DNA from: a virus | IMG/VR virus record: IMGVR_UViG_3300030419_005040 | Span: 1-22,349 of that record | DNA length: 22,349 bases | Reading direction: 5' to 3' (one strand) | Shown: one piece after another, positions 21,900 to 22,349 of the stretch | Layout of the letters: each line of letters starts with the position of its first letter | Numbering within the stretch: the first letter of the stretch is position 1 | Made by a program: the position numbers and the translations under genes | Notes under the pieces: model-generated | The model's input: only the letters and a program-made list of their open reading frames with translations | Told to the model about the DNA's origin: nothing | Databases searched by the model: none

Positions 21900-22349
21900 T
21901 ATAATTTTTTACCTCTCTGTCTTAACCCTTCTTCTATCATAACTTCCTCCGATAAAATTTTTCCACCTTTACCATTTGGTCTACTGCCTGGATTACTCGC
22001 TCTTGGTGTTGGCCATAACTTCCAAGATGGTCTTACCGATGTAGTAGGGGATTTGTGGGACGAGACTGTTTCCGAGACATTTAAGTCTGTCCACCCTTTT
22101 GGGTATCCCATGAGCCACTCTACCCACGTCGGGTTCAAACTCCCACCAGCGTGACCAGCTAGTCTTCCTTTCTTCTTGGCTTTTTCGTAATTCGTATTCG
22201 CTCCCGTATCTTTGTGATCCCTTGCTGTTGGTGTTGGCATCATTGCCACTTTCTCCTCCAACTTCCCTCTCTGTGTTCCTCTGTTCCGTATGTTCTCTGT
22301 CTTTTCTGCCATAGCTGCTGATGCTCTCGGAGTTGGCCACAGTCTTGAC
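21899..22349 (-). CDS. WPTP-repeat, methyltransferase-associated C-terminal frame (frame B, partial)
   Basis: This frame is open to the right edge, ends at 21899 and is joined to the 57 aa gene by TAATG. It contains three copies of a WPTP-type motif (LWPTPRAS next to the edge, MMPTPTARD, and LWPTPRAS again near the end). Between them lies LNPTWVEWLMGYPKGWTDL, which resembles motif IX (LxGFPxxWT) of C5-cytosine methyltransferases and of the Dcm-like C-termini often annotated in phages. The TAATG junction favours real translation of this frame, at least in part. The same DNA is also open in another frame on the same strand (21993-22349), which carries motif X. Whether the product is one frameshifted protein, two proteins, or one plus a shadow cannot be settled without the upstream part. 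Confidence 0.5.
   Translation of the reverse strand, partial: SRLWPTPRASAAMAEKTENIRNRGTQRGKLEEKVAMMPTPTARDHKDTGANTNYEKAKKKGRLAGHAGGSLNPTWVEWLMGYPKGWTDLNVSETVSSHKSPTTSVRPSWKLWPTPRASNPGSRPNGKGGKILSEEVMIEEGLRQRGKKL
21993..22349 (-). CDS. C5-cytosine DNA methyltransferase C-terminus (frame A, partial)
   Basis: This frame is open to the right edge and ends at 21993. Its C-terminal part EPDVGRVAHGIPKRVDRLKC continues into LGNSLVPQIPYYIGKTILE, the motif X region (GN-x-V-P) of phage Dcm-type methyltransferases, which methylate cytosine in DNA and help phages evade restriction. Upstream the frame is hydrophilic and variable (VANSES, DANTNSKG), as in the linker regions of such enzymes; the catalytic PCQ and ENV motifs would lie beyond the window. 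It overlaps the WPTP-repeat frame on the same strand for its whole length. The motif X match favours this frame, while the downstream TAATG junction favours the other. Confidence 0.55.
   Translation of the reverse strand, partial: VKTVANSESISSYGRKDREHTEQRNTEREVGGESGNDANTNSKGSQRYGSEYELRKSQEERKTSWSRWWEFEPDVGRVAHGIPKRVDRLKCLGNSLVPQIPYYIGKTILEVMANTKSE
22097..22103 (-). other. Candidate -1 frameshift heptamer C CCA AAA
   Basis: In the frame of the WPTP-repeat ORF (frame B) the reverse strand reads TAC CCA AAA GGG, so CCCAAAA is phased exactly as X XXY YYZ. A -1 slip here moves reading into frame A (CCC AAA AGG GTG). It would join EWLMGYPK to RVDRLKCLGNSLVP, placing motif IX and motif X in one protein. 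C CCA AAA is not among the strongest slippery sites, and no downstream structure was modelled. Confidence 0.3.

Noticed and set aside
1-22349. tRNA genes, CRISPR arrays, integrase, attachment site, insertion sequence
   Set aside because: No cloverleaf-like segment, regularly spaced repeat, recombinase motif or terminal inverted repeat was recognised by eye; a short tRNA inside a coding overlap could still be missed.

Overview
The window looks like part of the genome of an uncultured marine tailed phage, most likely podovirus-like. It is AT-rich, almost gap-free, and built from short overlapping genes (ATGA and TAATG junctions). It carries a family A DNA polymerase and a UvrD-like helicase next to tail and ejection-type virion genes. 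An AT-rich marine alphaproteobacterial host such as SAR11 would fit, but that is inference: the window has no integrase, attachment site, tRNA or host gene.

There are three transcription blocks. (1) Positions 1-8688 run leftward. They hold a tail protein resembling the P22 gp10 stabilisation family, a small structural-type protein, and an unusual set of modification enzymes: five predicted 2-oxoglutarate/Fe(II) oxygenases, a GT2-type and a GT9-like glycosyltransferase, a DxD/HHHD metal-motif protein and, cut by the left edge, a NodU/CmcH-type carbamoyltransferase. (2) Positions 8816-17717 run rightward. They hold a membrane-active glycine-zipper protein, a Gln-rich coiled-coil protein, a 370 aa protein and a 1381 aa protein (together a likely ejection/internal-virion set), then a 471 aa protein with three copies of a short motif, a 51 aa DUF6496-like basic protein and a one-helix membrane protein. 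(3) Positions 22349-17714 run leftward. They hold the end of a cytosine DNA methyltransferase locus, a 57 aa protein, an SF1 helicase, a 47 aa basic protein, DNA polymerase A, a PD-(D/E)XK nuclease and a small exported protein.

The only real intergenic region is 8689-8815. It lies between the two divergent blocks and holds a convincing sigma70-type promoter and a leader with a possible anti-Shine-Dalgarno switch. Blocks 2 and 3 converge with stop codons that overlap and no visible terminator.

The most interesting points are: the interleaving of five oxygenases with glycosyl- and carbamoyltransferases and a tail gene, suggesting hydroxylation followed by glycosylation of virion or host-surface components; two overlapping, individually recognisable methyltransferase C-terminal frames with a correctly phased slippery heptamer between them; the leucine at the Phe762-equivalent position of the polymerase; the triplicated FDA-x-G-x-Q-x-FN motif; and the alternative-pairing leader at 8766-8812. 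Small genes at 1887-2054, 17362-17517, 20079-20222 and 21726-21899, and the partial carbamoyltransferase, were found by hand translation.
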